A stretch of 64,000 nt of DNA from Candidatus Villigracilis affinis (lineage in GTDB: Bacteria > Chloroflexota > Anaerolineae > Anaerolineales > Villigracilaceae): positions 174,732-238,731 of the forward strand of contig JADKEA010000024.1 in the NCBI GenBank assembly GCA_016718275.1, in the 5' to 3' direction. Positions 63,307 to 64,000 of the stretch are shown piece by piece (position 1 is the first letter of the stretch; the number at the start of each line of letters is the position of its first letter). Both the position numbers and the translations under genes were made by a program. Under the pieces are notes generated by a model. The model did no database searches. It saw only the letters and a list, made by a program, of their open reading frames with translations, and was not told the DNA's origin.

Positions 63307-64000
63307 TTACTGCAAAAACCGCTCCAGCGTTTCGAGGAGGGTTTCAGACCGACAGGTTTGTCATATATTCGTTGCGCCTGCCTCGAGGCAGTTCACGATC
63401 TGAGCATGGCAAGGGCGGTGAAGTGCAATGATCAGGATGGATGCCAATTCAGGGTGGGCGCGAAGGACCTTGATCGTTCCAGCCCATTCAGGCGCGGCGT
63501 TTGAATGTCCGTAAAGATCAAGTCTGGTTTTTGCTCGTGCCTGTTTCAAGGCCTCGAATCCATCCCAGGCTTTGATAATGGTATAGCCATTTTCGCCCAG
63601 GGAAATCGCTCAACACCACCATCATATTGACTGCATTATCCTCGGCAATGAGAATGCGCTTGTTTTCTCTTTTGGGGCAAAAGTCGTTTTGAAAGGCGGG
63701 AGGCTTTCGGCTGCACTTGTGCGCCTTCTTTGTCGGCGATGTCTGGCGAGGATGGGAATTGTGAATTGAAAACGACTGCCTTTGCCCAATTCGCTTTCCC
63801 CGCTGACGTAGCCGCCGTACAGCTCAACCAATTTCTTTACCGGTAGACCAACCCGGTCCTGTGCCTTCATATTGTCAGGATAAACCGCTGTCCCTGTACG
63901 AGAGTAAATGACTTTTTTGCGGGTCTTCGGAAATGCCGATGCCATCATCTGTGACGGAAAAACGTTGCAGTTTGCTTCGCTGTCGCTCGGTATCGAGATG
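63307..64000 (-). pseudogene. Hybrid histidine kinase, C-terminal part, frameshifted, cut by window edge
   Basis: Minus-strand pieces give the end of a HATPase domain ([32 protein letters not shown]) and a receiver domain: NAVN, MVVLS, a phospho-acceptor region (RLDLYGHSN frame-broken), IKVLRAHPELASI, ALHRPCHAQ-type breaks and CLEAGA, ending ERFLQ at 63307. This is a sensor kinase fused to a receiver. The N-terminal sensor part lies beyond the window. Frames shift at least four times, as in all genes from 56.8 kb on. Confidence 0.68.

Overview
The window looks like part of a chromosome of an uncultured Chloroflexota bacterium, probably Anaerolineae. The pointers are coenzyme F420 genes (cofE, npdG, an F420-type PPOX protein), many lipoproteins with Thr/Pro-rich linkers (DUF3048, CapA, NodB and cyclophilin types), Tat-exported sulfatase-fold enzymes, and a cytoplasmic double-cyclase/ATPase/TPR regulator. 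The assignment is inferred from gene content; no rRNA or ribosomal protein gene is present. No phage, insertion sequence or CRISPR array was seen.

Layout. (1) 1-1941: F420 genes. (2) 2022-8219: an aminohydrolase (ssnA), a membrane-anchored NACHT-like ATPase with HEAT repeats, a zinc-ribbon coiled-coil protein and a class A beta-lactamase-fold serine hydrolase. (3) 8329-12669, plus strand: proline dehydrogenase, two lipoproteins (DUF1349-like and NodB deacetylase), a VF530 protein, a polytopic membrane protein and a small unknown protein. (4) 12674-18120: a soluble-adenylyl-cyclase-like regulator, a SpoU methyltransferase with an N-terminal zinc ribbon, and a lipoprotein cyclophilin. (5) 18191-21136: a fused FAD/Fe-S oxidase. 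(6) 21177-30471, minus strand: three Tat-exported sulfatase-fold enzymes, two related multi-TM proteins that each directly precede a sulfatase-fold gene, a sulfotransferase, an alkaline-phosphatase-superfamily enzyme, a 53-residue membrane peptide and gpmA. (7) 30580-42551: mutS, a wrecked stretch, then an exopolysaccharide-type group (two large membrane glycosyltransferase-like proteins, GT2, GT4, a methyltransferase). (8) 42605-52853: tRNA-Val(CAC), a LysM/M23 peptidase, a broken MFS gene, yedK, a triple-GAF histidine kinase, a frameshifted selB and a coiled-coil protein. (9) 52925-56475: three complex-I-like membrane subunits, frameshifted. (10) 56545-64000: DUF3048 lipoprotein, zinc-ribbon protein, menC-like enzyme, two tandem CapA lipoproteins and a hybrid histidine kinase, all recognisable but broken by many single-base indels.

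The most distinctive system is region 6. The three sulfatase-fold enzymes have Thr where sulfatases carry the Cys/Ser that becomes formylglycine, and two have a separate multi-TM partner immediately upstream. This resembles EptA/LtaS-type phospho-transferases (membrane domain plus Thr-dependent sulfatase-fold domain) split into two genes, with the catalytic half sent through Tat. With the sulfotransferase, the second AP-superfamily enzyme and the nearby glycosyltransferases, it may form a cell-surface decoration pathway.

Quality. Positions 1-33150 and most of 34950-49700 have clean long ORFs. Indels appear at 44.6-44.9, 49.8-51.2 and 53.7-56.0 kb and are dense from 56.8 kb to the end. The pattern suggests consensus error near a contig end rather than true gene decay, so genes called frameshifted there may be intact in the organism.
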